Assembly (NCBI GenBank): GCA_016802835.1
Contig: JAEVHO010000002.1
Coordinates: 1-52,170, forward strand
Length of the DNA stretch: 52,170 nucleotides
Direction: 5' to 3'
From: Micromonospora sp. ATA32
Lineage (GTDB): Bacteria > Actinomycetota > Actinomycetes > Mycobacteriales > Micromonosporaceae
In this document: piece by piece, positions 44,711 through 52,170 of the stretch
Position numbering within the stretch: position 1 is the first letter of the stretch
Layout: each line of letters starts with the position of its first letter
The notes under the pieces: generated by a model
Databases searched by the model: none
The model's input: the letters and a program-made list of their open reading frames with translations, nothing else
What the model was told of the DNA's origin: nothing
Program-made: the position numbers and the translations under genes

Positions 44711-45495
44711 GGTCGGGGCGCCTCCAGTCCTACCGGGGTGTCGGAGCGGGAGCGGTCGAGCCGTTCCAGCCAGGCCCCCGCCTCGGCCGAGCGACCGCCG
44801 AGCGAGTGGCCGAGTTCGAGGACGAAGGTGTGCTGCCCATGGTCGGCGAGCAGCTCGAGGATCTCCTGCGGGTCGCCGCGCTCCAGGGCCTCCAGGATCG
44901 CGCGGTGCCGTTCGACGTTTCCCCACAGTCCCTCGCCAGCCACCCTGGCCCGCTGGTTCATCCCCATGCAGAGCCGCATCTGCAGGGACAGGGAGCGGTA
45001 GGTTTCCTCGAGCCTGCGGTGCCCGGCCAACCTCACCACGGCCAGATGGAAGTCGAACGCGCGATCCGTGACGGTCGCGGCGTCGCCGGCCCGGGCCGCA
45101 TCCTCCAGGTCACGTAGTGCCACCCTGCAGCGCTCGAGACGGTCCGGCGATCGGACGGGCACCCCGAACTCGACCGCCATCCGCTCGAGCTGATCGCGCA
45201 GCGTGAAGATCTCATACACGTCGTGCAGGGTGATCGGGACGACGATCACCCCGCGCCGGGGCTGCTGAACGAGCAGACCCTCCTGCTCCAGCACGCGCAA
45301 CGCCTCACGCAGCGGCGGCCGGGACACACCGAGCTGGTGGGTGAGCTGGTTCTCCACCACGCGGTCACCGGGCTGCAGCTCGCCCGTGAGGATCATTTTC
45401 CGCACGGCGTCCGCGGCGAGCCGCGCCATGCTCGGCGGAGGCGTTATCCGGCGGGCGGTCTCGTCCGGCCTCGTCACCGTCGTCCTCTCCGCCAT
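44707..45495 (-). CDS. GntR/FadR-family regulator (FCD type)
   Basis: A 262-residue regulator. Winged helix residues are about 25-90 (LAADAVRKMILTGELQPGDRVVENQLTHQLGVSRPPLREALRVLEQEGLL), and an FCD helical effector domain about 105-240 contains DVYEIFTLRDQLERMAVEF, FDFHLAVVRLAGHRRLEETYRSL and the C-terminal His in VERHRAILEALERGD, which with Asp/His residues usually binds a metal and a carboxylate ligand. It is divergent from a CoA transferase gene, with a palindrome in the gap. MatR of malonate operons belongs to the same family and the MatB-like gene is close, so malonate or another dicarboxylate is a likely ligand. Confidence 0.88.
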   Translation of the reverse strand: MAERTTVTRPDETARRITPPPSMARLAADAVRKMILTGELQPGDRVVENQLTHQLGVSRPPLREALRVLEQEGLLVQQPRRGVIVVPITLHDVYEIFTLRDQLERMAVEFGVPVRSPDRLERCRVALRDLEDAARAGDAATVTDRAFDFHLAVVRLAGHRRLEETYRSLSLQMRLCMGMNQRARVAGEGLWGNVERHRAILEALERGDPQEILELLADHGQHTFVLELGHSLGGRSAEAGAWLERLDRSRSDTPVGLEAPRP

Positions 45496-45517
45496 CGGAA
45501 CTCCTCGTCACAGGGCC

Positions 45518-45534
45518 TTGTCTTCTGTAGACAA
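45518..45534. promoter_or_regulatory. Probable FadR-type operator
   Basis: TTGTCT (45518-45523) and AGACAA (45529-45534) are perfect inverted hexamers around TCTGT in the divergent gap. The TTGT...ACAA ends agree with sites of FadR-subfamily regulators, including MatR-type TTGTATACAA. Confidence 0.6.
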
Positions 45535-45629
45535 CGGTGGACTCTACCGGTAGCTTTCGCATCCGAACACCCGCTGCTCCCCCGTGTCCCGCGGCCATGT
45601 GCCGACGCCGATCAACCGGAGGTGAGTCG

Positions 45630-46886
45630 ATGACCACCGAGCGCACGCCGCCCCTCACCGGGGTGACCGTGTTGGAGGTCGGGGCGTTCATGGCTGCGCC
45701 GTTCGCCGCCATGCAACTCGCCGACCTCGGTGCGGAGGTCATCAAGGTCGAGCACTCGACCGGCGGTGACCCCGTACGCCAGACCGGTCCGTTCCTCGGG
45801 ACCGAGAGTTCGCCGTTCGTACGCATCAACCGCAACAAGCACTCGGTCGCCCTGGACCTCAAGTCGCCGGATGCGCGTTCGGCGTTCCTCCGACTGGTCG
45901 AGCGGGCCGACGTCCTCGTCGAGAACCTCCGTCCCGGCGCCATGCGCCGACTCGGTCTCGGTTACCAGGACCTGCGAGAGATCAACCCCCGCCTGGTGTA
46001 CGCCTCCGCCTCCGGCTGGGGGCAGGACGGGCCGCTGGCGAATCTGCCGGGGTTGGACATCATGGCGCAGGCGCGCAGCGGCCTGATGAGCATCACCGGG
46101 CACCCCGGCGGTCCACCGGCGAAGGTGGGCGTGCCGATCTGCGACCTGGTCTGCGGCCTCTACCTGGCGCTCGCGGTCACCGCCGCGCTCAGGGAACGGG
46201 ACCGCTCCGGAGCGGGGCAGCACATCGACGTCTCCCTGTTCGAGGCCGGAGTGTCCTTCGCCGTCTGGGAGGCGGGAAAGTACTTCGCGACCGGCGAGGT
46301 GGGTGGCCCGATGGGCTCGGCGCACCAGAGCAACGCTCCATACCAGGCGGTGCACAGCAGCGACGGCTACGTGACGATCGGAGCCACCACCCCGCGCAAC
46401 TGGCAGGCGTTCTGCAACGCCCTCGGGCTGACCCAGTTGCTGGACGACCCGCGCTACGCGGACGCGTTCTCCCGCCTGGAGAACCGCGCGGAGCTGATCG
46501 AGACCATCGAGACCGTGACGGGCACGATGAGCACGATGGAGATCATCGAGCGGCTCAACAAGGCCGGAGTGCCGTGCGCCCCGATCGCCGACTACGGCGA
46601 GGTCTTCACCGACGAGCACCTCGCGGCCCGCGGCTTCTTCTGGGATGCCCCGCACCCGACCCTGGGGTCGGTGCGCCAAGTCGGCTCGCCGATGCGCATG
46701 TCCGAGACGCCGGTTCAGCGCGCAGGCGCGGGGCCCGTCCTCGGCGCCGACACCCGGGAGGTGCTGCTCGCCGCCGGTTGCAGCGCAGCGGAGGTCGAGC
46801 ACCTCGTCGCCTCCGGTGCCGCCCTGGCCGCCGACGTCGGCGGTACGAGCACCAGCCCCGCCGTGACACCGACGCCCAGGAGGTAG
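45630..46886 (+). CDS. CaiB/BaiF-family CoA transferase
   Basis: Class III CoA transferase, 418 residues. LEVGAFMAAPFAAMQLADLGAEVIKVE, FVRINRNKHSVALDLKSPDAR, DVLVENLRPGAMRRLGLGY, LVYASASGWGQDGPLANLPGLDIMAQARSGLMSITG with the active Asp near residue 142, and VGVPICDLVCGLYLALAVTAAL are the complete family order. It moves CoA between a donor such as succinyl-CoA and a carboxylic acid; donor and acceptor are unknown. Ribosome site GGAGGTGAG lies before ATG 45630. A crotonase and an acyl-CoA ligase follow, so it is part of a CoA-activation operon. Confidence 0.9.
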   Translation: MTTERTPPLTGVTVLEVGAFMAAPFAAMQLADLGAEVIKVEHSTGGDPVRQTGPFLGTESSPFVRINRNKHSVALDLKSPDARSAFLRLVERADVLVENLRPGAMRRLGLGYQDLREINPRLVYASASGWGQDGPLANLPGLDIMAQARSGLMSITGHPGGPPAKVGVPICDLVCGLYLALAVTAALRERDRSGAGQHIDVSLFEAGVSFAVWEAGKYFATGEVGGPMGSAHQSNAPYQAVHSSDGYVTIGATTPRNWQAFCNALGLTQLLDDPRYADAFSRLENRAELIETIETVTGTMSTMEIIERLNKAGVPCAPIADYGEVFTDEHLAARGFFWDAPHPTLGSVRQVGSPMRMSETPVQRAGAGPVLGADTREVLLAAGCSAAEVEHLVASGAALAADVGGTSTSPAVTPTPRR

Positions 46887-46889
46887 GCA

Positions 46890-47671
46890 ATGTCCTCGTC
46901 GCCCGGATCCCGCTCCGAGATCCTCGTGGAGGAGCTGGGCCCCGCCCTCATCGTGACCTTCAACCGGCCCGAGCAGCGCAACGCAATGACGTGGGCGATG
47001 TACGACGGCCTGTACCAGGCGTGTGAACGCGCCGACGCGGACGACGACGTGCGGGTGCTCGTCCTGCGTGGGGCGGGCGAGGACGCCTTCGTCGCCGGCA
47101 CCGACATCAGACAGTTCGCGGACTTCACCGGCGGGGACGACGGGGTCGAGTACGAGAAGAAGATCACGCGGGTGCTGGACCGGCTCGAGGGCGTGAACGT
47201 GCCGACGGTCGCGGCCATCCGTGGATACTGCGTCGGTGCAGGCCTGGCGATTGCCGCCGTGTGCGACCTACGACTTGCCACACCCGACGCGCGGTTCGGG
47301 ATTCCCATCGCCAGGACCCTGGGAAACTGCCTGTCGATGCCCACCTATGCGCTGCTGCTGCACCACCTCGGCCGGCCCGTACCCTGGATCTGCTGCTCAA
47401 CGCGAAGTTCTACTCCGGCCGGGAGGCGCACGCGGCGGGGTTCGTGGCCGAATCCACCGAGGATCTCGACGAGGCCGTCCAGCAAACCGTCGACCGCCTG
47501 GCCGGGCACGCCCCGCTGACCATGTGGGCGACGAAGGAGGCGATCCGGCGGCTACGCCGGGGCCGCGCCGACGGTGACGACATCGTTTCCCGGGTCTACG
47601 GCAGCGACGACTTCCGCGCGGCCGTCCGGGCCTTCACGGCCAAGCAGCCAAAGACATGGACCGGACGGTGA
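46890..47671 (+). CDS. Enoyl-CoA hydratase/isomerase-family protein (one apparent frameshift)
   Basis: Crotonase-fold protein of about 260 residues after correction. VTFNRPEQRNAMTWAMYDGL, VLRGAGEDAFVAGTDIRQF (first oxyanion loop), IRGYCVGAGLAIAAVCDLRLATPDARFGIP (second) and, in another frame, ARTLDLLLNAKFYSGREAHAAGFVAE are in order. The break is near 47380: one C missing in GGCCGG (GGCCCGG) joins HHLG to PARTLDLL. The catalytic Glu of hydratases is not evident, so isomerase, hydrolase or decarboxylase activity is possible. It starts four bases after the CoA transferase stop. Confidence 0.83.
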
Positions 47672-47697
47672 CCACAATGCCACGAGGACGCGAAGAC

Positions 47698-49110
47698 ATG
47701 CTGCTGCCGGCCTTGTCCGGGGCGTTCGGTGACGGCGCGGACGCGATCCGGATCGGGGACCAGCGGGCCTCTCGGGAAGCGGTGTTGACCGCCGCCACCG
47801 CCCTCGCCGACCGCATCGCCGGCAGCGACGCGGTGGCGATCTGGGCGACAGCCAGCATGGAGACCGTGGCGGCGGTCGTGGCCGGCCTGCTCGCCGGGGT
47901 GCCCGTCGTGCCGGTGCCACCGGACTCCGGTCCCACCGAACGGGACTACGTGCTGCGGGACTGCGCGGCCTCGCTGTTGCTCGTCCCCCCGGCAGGCGAG
48001 GGCACCCCGTCGCTGGCGGATGTGCCGGTCCCCGTCGCTGCTGTCGACCTGACTGCACGCTCGACCACCAGCTATCCCGAACCCGCGCCGGAGAGCACCG
48101 CGCTGATCCTCTACACCTCCGGCACGACGGGAGCACCGAAGGGAGCGCTGATCCCGCGGCAGGCGATCGCCGCCGACCTGGACGCGCTCGCGGACGCCTG
48201 GTCGTGGACTCCCGACGATCTGCTGGTGCACGGTCTCCCCCTGTTTCACGTGCACGGCCTCGTGCTCGGTGTGCTGGGAGCACTCCGTGTCGGATCCCGG
48301 CTGGCCCACACCGGCCGGCCCACGCCGGACGCCTACGCCGCCGCCGCCGGAACCCTGTACTTCGGCGTGCCGACCGTATGGTCGAGGGTCTGCGCCGATC
48401 CGTCCGCCGCCCGAGCCCTGTCGTCGGCCCGGCTGCTGGTCTCCGGCAGCGCACCGCTGCCCCTGCCCGTCTTCGAGCAGCTCGCCGAACTCACCGGACA
48501 ACCCCCCGTCGAGCGCTACGGGATGACCGAAACGCTGATCACCGTCAGCAGTCGCGCGGACGGGGAGCGCCGCCCCGGGCTCGTCGGCACGCGCCTTGCC
48601 GGGGTGGAGACCAGGCTGGTCGGCGAGGACGGCAACCCGGTGACGTTCGACGGTGAATCCCCGGGCGAACTCCAGATACGTGGGCCGATGATGTTCAGCG
48701 GGTACCTCAACCGGCCGGAGGCCAACGAGGCGTCATTCACTTCCGACGGCTTTTTCCGCACCGGGGACATCGCCACCATCGACGCCGACGGGTGGCACCG
48801 GATCATGGGCCGCGCCTCCATCGACATGATCAAGAGTGGCGGGTACCGGATCGGCGCGGGCGAGGTGGAGAATGCGCTGCTCGCCCACCCCGCGGTCCGG
48901 GAGGCCGCGGTGATCGGCGCGCCGCACCCGGACCTCGGGCAACAGGTGGTCGCCTACGTGGTCGCCGACGCGGTGACCGAGGCGCAGCTCATCGAGTTCG
49001 TGGCCGGTCGGATCTCCGCGCACAAACGCCCCCGGCAGGTCCATCTGATCGAGCAACTACCCCGCAACGCGATGGGCAAGGTGCAGAAGAAGCTGCTCGC
49101 CGGAGGATGA
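47698..49110 (+). CDS. Malonyl-CoA synthetase-like acyl-CoA ligase
   Basis: ANL-superfamily ligase of 470 residues, close in text to Streptomyces MatB, which joins malonate or methylmalonate to CoA. LILYTSGTTGAPKGALIPRQAI near residues 136-157, LVHGLPLFHVHGLVLGVLGALRVG, ERYGMTETLITVSSRADGERRPG near 272-294, GFFRTGDIATID and IDMIKSGGYRIGAGEVENALL follow. The last block plus NAMGKVQKK contains the adenylation lysine. MatB starts at the equivalent of MLLPALSG, so ATG 47698 (with GAGGA upstream) is preferred; GTG 47668 overlaps the crotonase stop and is an alternative. The malonate-specific Arg cannot be proven here. Confidence 0.88.
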   Translation: MLLPALSGAFGDGADAIRIGDQRASREAVLTAATALADRIAGSDAVAIWATASMETVAAVVAGLLAGVPVVPVPPDSGPTERDYVLRDCAASLLLVPPAGEGTPSLADVPVPVAAVDLTARSTTSYPEPAPESTALILYTSGTTGAPKGALIPRQAIAADLDALADAWSWTPDDLLVHGLPLFHVHGLVLGVLGALRVGSRLAHTGRPTPDAYAAAAGTLYFGVPTVWSRVCADPSAARALSSARLLVSGSAPLPLPVFEQLAELTGQPPVERYGMTETLITVSSRADGERRPGLVGTRLAGVETRLVGEDGNPVTFDGESPGELQIRGPMMFSGYLNRPEANEASFTSDGFFRTGDIATIDADGWHRIMGRASIDMIKSGGYRIGAGEVENALLAHPAVREAAVIGAPHPDLGQQVVAYVVADAVTEAQLIEFVAGRISAHKRPRQVHLIEQLPRNAMGKVQKKLLAGG

Positions 49111-49111
49111 A

Positions 49112-49127
49112 ACCGGCCGCGGCCGGT
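49112..49127. terminator. Palindrome between convergent genes
   Basis: ACCGGCCGCGGCCGGT is a perfect 16-base palindrome immediately between the stop codons of the ligase and methyltransferase genes; it could end both transcripts. Confidence 0.4.
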
Positions 49128-49918
49128 CATGACGGCACGGTCACGGAAATGTGTGCCCACGTCTGGGTGAACCAGAGCTCGTCGTCCACGATGAGCGGGC
49201 GCATACCGGTCGGGGAGCCGCCAGACAGCTCGTCGGACAGTTCTCCCTCGATCTGGCGAGCGACGTCGGCAGCTGTACCGGCCTGCTCGAGCCAGGGACG
49301 AAGCGGACGCTCGACGTCGAAGACATCGGACGTCTCCACCGCGGCCCCGGCCGACGTGAGCAGCCGGACGATGGCCTCGGCACCGATCATCGCTCCGTGG
49401 GACGGGTCGCGCAGCCGCTCCACCCGGTCGGGATCGCCGGGCAACTCCGGCTTGATCACCATGTCGGCAACCACGACGCGCCCCCCGGCGCGACACACCC
49501 GTACCATCTCGGCCGCGACCTTGTCCGGCTCTGCCACGTGGTGCAGCGAGAACCTGGAGATCACCAGCGAGAACGAACCGTCGAGGAAGGGTAGTCGCGC
49601 CGCGTCACCCCGCTGGAACACCACGTTGGACACGCCTTCGGCGTCGGCCCGCGCTTTGCCCGTGTCCAGCATCTCGGGAGTGGCGTCAAGCGCGGTCACG
49701 TGCCGGGTGCGCACGGCGAGCGCGCGGGCGACCAGTCCCGTGCCGCAGGCAACGTCCAGGCAGCCGTCCTCGAGGTCCGGCCTGGCGAAGTCGACGAGGC
49801 GCTGGAGATGGCTGGTGAAGGCGCTGTTGAGACGTGCGTCCTCGAAGGTGCCAGCCTGCCGGGCGAACTCCCGCAGGATCAGGTCATGGCGTACGGCCTC
49901 GTTGTCTCTTGACCGCAT
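49127..49918 (-). CDS. SAM-dependent methyltransferase
   Basis: Class I methyltransferase of 263 residues (UbiE/Methyltransf_11 type). Motif I is CLDVACGTGLVARAL at residues 53-67, followed by VTALDATPEMLDTGKARA (motif post-I), AARLPFLDGSFSLVISRFSLHHV (motifs II/III) and CRAGGRVVVADMV. The substrate is unknown. The ATG at 49918 is preferred over 50020 because the normal N-terminus (HDLILREFARQAGTFEDARLN) starts there and the extra 34 residues are unlike the family. A palindromic stretch with AACG...CGTT repeats lies just upstream. Confidence 0.85.
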   Translation of the reverse strand: MRSRDNEAVRHDLILREFARQAGTFEDARLNSAFTSHLQRLVDFARPDLEDGCLDVACGTGLVARALAVRTRHVTALDATPEMLDTGKARADAEGVSNVVFQRGDAARLPFLDGSFSLVISRFSLHHVAEPDKVAAEMVRVCRAGGRVVVADMVIKPELPGDPDRVERLRDPSHGAMIGAEAIVRLLTSAGAAVETSDVFDVERPLRPWLEQAGTAADVARQIEGELSDELSGGSPTGMRPLIVDDELWFTQTWAHISVTVPS

Positions 49919-50429
49919 CGCAGACCACTTCCTCACAAGCCGGAACGAGACCGCAGACGTTAACGGTAGAACGTTCATTAGTTCCAGGCCCGACGCGGCG
50001 GCGTCGGCGTGACGACTCACCGCTCAGTCGGCAGCGGGCGTCCGCCGTGCCCCGGGCCACAGGACGGTGGTCCAGATACCGCGTTGCCGGGCCCACCCGA
50101 CGGTCCGGTCCGTCGCCGAGAACGGTGACGGTCATGTGCCTCTCCTCGCGCGTCGCCGCCACGCGTACCCGGCAGGACACCAGTCATTCGTCAGGCAGCC
50201 GGTGCCGGTCGCAGCCAGTGCCACATCCCCACCAGGGCGGGTAGCGCCAGTGGATGAACCTGGCTCCCGCTGGCCCCTGTGGCTCGCATGGCCCACGCCA
50301 CATCGGGTACAGCAGAGGCCTGGTGGAATCCGGCCAGTTGGGGACTCCGCCAGTGACGTCAGCGCGGACTTCGACCAGAAGTAGACCTCCCGGGCCACGA
50401 GCCGGGATCTGTCGCGGCAGGGGTGAACG
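49919..50429. other. Gene-poor stretch upstream of the esterase-like gene
   Basis: Holds inverted AACG/CGTT repeats near 49959-49974, a possible frameshifted minus-strand reading of about 37 codons (50024-50135, starting MTVTVLGDGPDR), and a possible GCAT-N15-GGGTAC promoter (50286-50310) for the esterase-like gene. I cannot support an intact gene. Confidence 0.45.
50286..50310 (+). promoter_or_regulatory. Possible sigma-B-like promoter
   Basis: GCAT (50286-50289), 15 bases, GGGTAC (50305-50310). The -10 is full consensus; the -35 only fits the loose GNNT form. The ATG of the esterase-like gene is 120 bases downstream. Confidence 0.3.
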
Positions 50430-51715
50430 ATGGGACGCTACGACGACGAGGTGACCGGGCTGGCAACGCCTTTGGCCGACCCGGGAGACCTGGACGTGCT
50501 GCTGGACCGGGTCGGTGACGCCCGGGTGGTGATGCTCGGCGAGGCTAGCCACGGCACGCATGAGTTCTACACCTGGCGGGCGGCGATCACCCGGCGGCTG
50601 ATCGAGGAGAAGGGCTTCTCGTTCGTCGCCGTCGAGGGCGACTGGCCCGACTGCGACCGGGTGGATCGCAGCGTACGCTGCCTGCCCAACGCGCCCGCGA
50701 CCCGCGGGACGCGCTGGCCACCTTCGAGCGCTGGCCGACGTGGATGTGGGCCAACGAGGAGGTCGTCGACTTCACCCGCTGGCTGCGCCGCCGCAACTCT
50801 CGGGCGGACGAGGAGGCCCGCGCCGGTTTCCACGGCCTGGACGTGTACTCGCTGTGGGAGTCGCTGCGCGAGATCCTCACCTGGCTGCGGGAGCACGACC
50901 CGGAGCAGGTGCCGGTGGCGCTGGCCGCCTACCGCTGCTTTCAGCCGTACGACGAGGACGCGCAGCAGTACGCGCTGGCGACCCGGCTCGTGCCGACCAA
51001 CTGCGAGAACGAGGTGGTGGACCTGCTCGTCGGGCTCCGCGAGCGGGCCGCGGCCGACGGCGCGGCTCATTTCGGGGCCTGGCAGAACGCCGAGATCGTC
51101 GCCGGCGCCGAGCGCTACTACCGGACGATGGCGCGCGGTGGCCGGGAGTCGTGGAACGTCCGCGACCGGCACATGGACGACACCCTCGACCGGCTCCTGC
51201 GGCACTACGGGCCGGATGCGAAGGCCGTCGTGTGGGCACACAACACCCACGTCGGCGACGCCCGGGCCACGGACATGGTCGACGCCGGCGAGATCAACAT
51301 CGGCCAGCTCGCCCGGGAACGGTACGGCGCCGACCAGGTGGTGCTGGTCGGCTTCGGCACCCATCACGGCACGGTCGTCGCCGGCGACGCCTGGGGCGCG
51401 CCGATGGAGGTGATGGAGGTGCCGCCGGGGCGCCGGCACTCGCTGGAGGAGGTCCTGCACGGCGCCGCGCCGGCGCAGGCCCTGTTCGTCTTCCCCCGCG
51501 ACGGCCGGGCCGACCTGCTCACCCACGAGCTCGACCACCGAGCGATCGGCGTCGTCTACCACCCCGCACGGGAGAGGTGGGGCAACTACGTCTCCACCGT
51601 GCTCGGCCAGCGCTACGACGCCTTCTGCTGGATCGACGAGTCCCAGGCCGTCCAGCCGCTACGTGTCCTGCCCGCCAGCCTCGCCGAGCCCGAGACGTAC
51701 CCGTCGGGCGTCTGA
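50430..51715 (+). CDS. Erythromycin-esterase-like protein (one apparent frameshift)
   Basis: EreA/B-like superfamily protein of about 428 residues after correction. [22 protein letters not shown] at residues 32-53 carries the essential His-Glu set, [13 protein letters not shown] follows, and the second frame has [33 protein letters not shown] and [18 protein letters not shown] with further active-site His. The join is near 50702: one G missing (CCCGCGACC for CCCGCGGACC) links PNAPA to [13 protein letters not shown]. Most family members in soil actinomycetes are not macrolide esterases, so antibiotic inactivation should not be assumed. The ATG at 50430 has a GCAGGGGTG upstream. Confidence 0.82.
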
Positions 51716-51719
51716 GGAG

Positions 51720-52170
51720 CTGACGCTGCCGTTCCTCGGCCGAGAGCGGGCGGAGCTGCAGTACCCCTTCGGTGATCTGCTGCGCTCCAGGTCAGCGGCG
51801 CGCCGAGCGGTCGGTGGTGATGCTACGGCCGGGCTCCGACCCGGTGCCCCGCTACCTGGACGACGCGTACGCGCTGTCGCGCAACGAGGAGATCGCCGCC
51901 GAGGTGCGCGGTCCGGTGGTGGCGGAGCTGTGCCGCTCGGCGATCGAGGCGGCCTGCCACCGGATCGTGTGGCGGCGACAGGTGGCCCGCGGGGTGCCGC
52001 ACGACGAGATCGAGGCGGCCATCGTGGACGCGTCCCGGCGGCCGACCACCACGGTCGCCTTGGCGCTTTTCGGACGACGCGTACGCGCTGTCGCGCAACG
52101 AGGAGATCGCCGCCGAGGTGCGCGGTCCGGTGGTGGCGGAGCTGTGCCGCTCGGCGATCGAGGCGGCCTG
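51720..52170 (+). pseudogene. Fragment of an AAA/RecF-like ATPase-type protein (partial, frameshifted)
   Basis: From about 51805 the frame reads VVMLRPGSDPVPRYLDDAYAL, AEVRGPVVAELCRSAIEAACHRIVWRR and IEAAIVDASRRPTTTVALALFG. This resembles the C-terminal part of large actinobacterial ATPase proteins with RPGSDPV.RYL.DA and EVRG.VV..LCR.A.EAA text. The start of the protein is absent. After ALALFG the sequence jumps back into an exact copy of its own 51858-51956 and meets the window edge in another frame. Identification is from memory of the family and is tentative. Confidence 0.4.
51858..52170. repeat. Exact 99-nt direct repeat with a 214-nt period
   Basis: 51858-51956 is identical to 52072-52170 over all 99 visible bases; the second copy is cut by the window end, so the true repeat may be longer. 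Confidence 0.9.

Noticed and set aside
50024-50135. A 37-residue minus-strand peptide
   Set aside because: It needs a frameshift, has no recognised relatives and its signals are weak; only mentioned in the gap entry.
50430-51715. Macrolide resistance gene
   Set aside because: The protein has the superfamily His/Glu motifs but belongs to a broad family with mostly unknown substrates; nothing here links it to macrolides.

Overview
The window is GC-rich DNA with many GTG and TTG starts, start/stop overlaps of the ATGA and GTGA type, strong AGGAGG ribosome sites and two enzymes of F420-using families (a Rv0121-like PPOX protein and an LLM-class oxidoreductase). This points to a high-GC actinomycete, perhaps Micromonosporaceae. 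That assignment is inference from style and gene content; no rRNA marker is present.

Layout. (1) 1-726: a DUF427 protein damaged at its 5' end. (2) 1001-15284: a myo-inositol catabolic locus. A divergent GntR/HutC regulator faces iolG-like, iolE-like, iolC, a (beta/alpha)8 aldolase-like gene, iolB, iolD, a second TIM-barrel isomerase, a three-gene ABC sugar importer, a second iolG-like dehydrogenase, a stub of a third TIM-barrel gene, and iolA. Together they import inositol, oxidise it to inosose, dehydrate, hydrolyse, isomerise, phosphorylate and cleave it, and send malonate semialdehyde to acetyl-CoA. (3) 15416-24224: an apparent muropeptide salvage locus: a serine beta-lactamase-fold hydrolase divergent from a dipeptide-type ABC importer (binding protein, two permeases, two ATPases) with murQ and anmK inside the operon. 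(4) 24221-29460: small accessory genes (GNAT, membrane protein, frameshifted MFS transporter, secreted esterase, VOC protein) separated by tails or heads of lost genes (GNAT, winged-helix regulator, aldehyde dehydrogenase, amidohydrolase, DUF427). (5) 28758-35172: single genes, several with sigma-B-like promoters (GTTT/GTGT-N15-GGGTAY) or leaderless starts, plus a BNR-repeat/MoaD pair and a fumarylacetoacetase-fold hydratase. (6) 35316-44161: a glyoxylate/C2-acid locus (MatC/SLC13 transporter, aminotransferase of the serine-glyoxylate type, FAD/Fe-S 2-hydroxyacid dehydrogenase, malate synthase, IclR regulator) linked by repeated TTCCGC-N3-GCGGAA operators. (7) 44179-49110: a malonate-type acyl-CoA locus (gamma-carbonic anhydrase-like protein, FadR-type regulator, CaiB CoA transferase, crotonase, MatB-like ligase). 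(8) 49127-52170: a methyltransferase, a frameshifted erythromycin-esterase-like gene, and a fragment of an ATPase-like protein that runs into a 99-nt direct repeat at the window end.

At least ten otherwise normal genes carry one-, two- or three-base indels, mostly missing bases in short G/C runs. In each case one or two single-base corrections restore family sequence through to the expected stop codon. I read most of these as sequence errors, and list them as CDS with the frameshift stated; short stubs without the rest of the gene are listed as pseudogenes.

The strongest candidates for something new are the MurQ/AnmK locus built around a dipeptide-type ABC importer, the IclR-type operator set over the glyoxylate genes, and the cluster of sigma-B-like promoters at 29.2-30.8 kb, two of which sit in an approximately 80-bp repeat.
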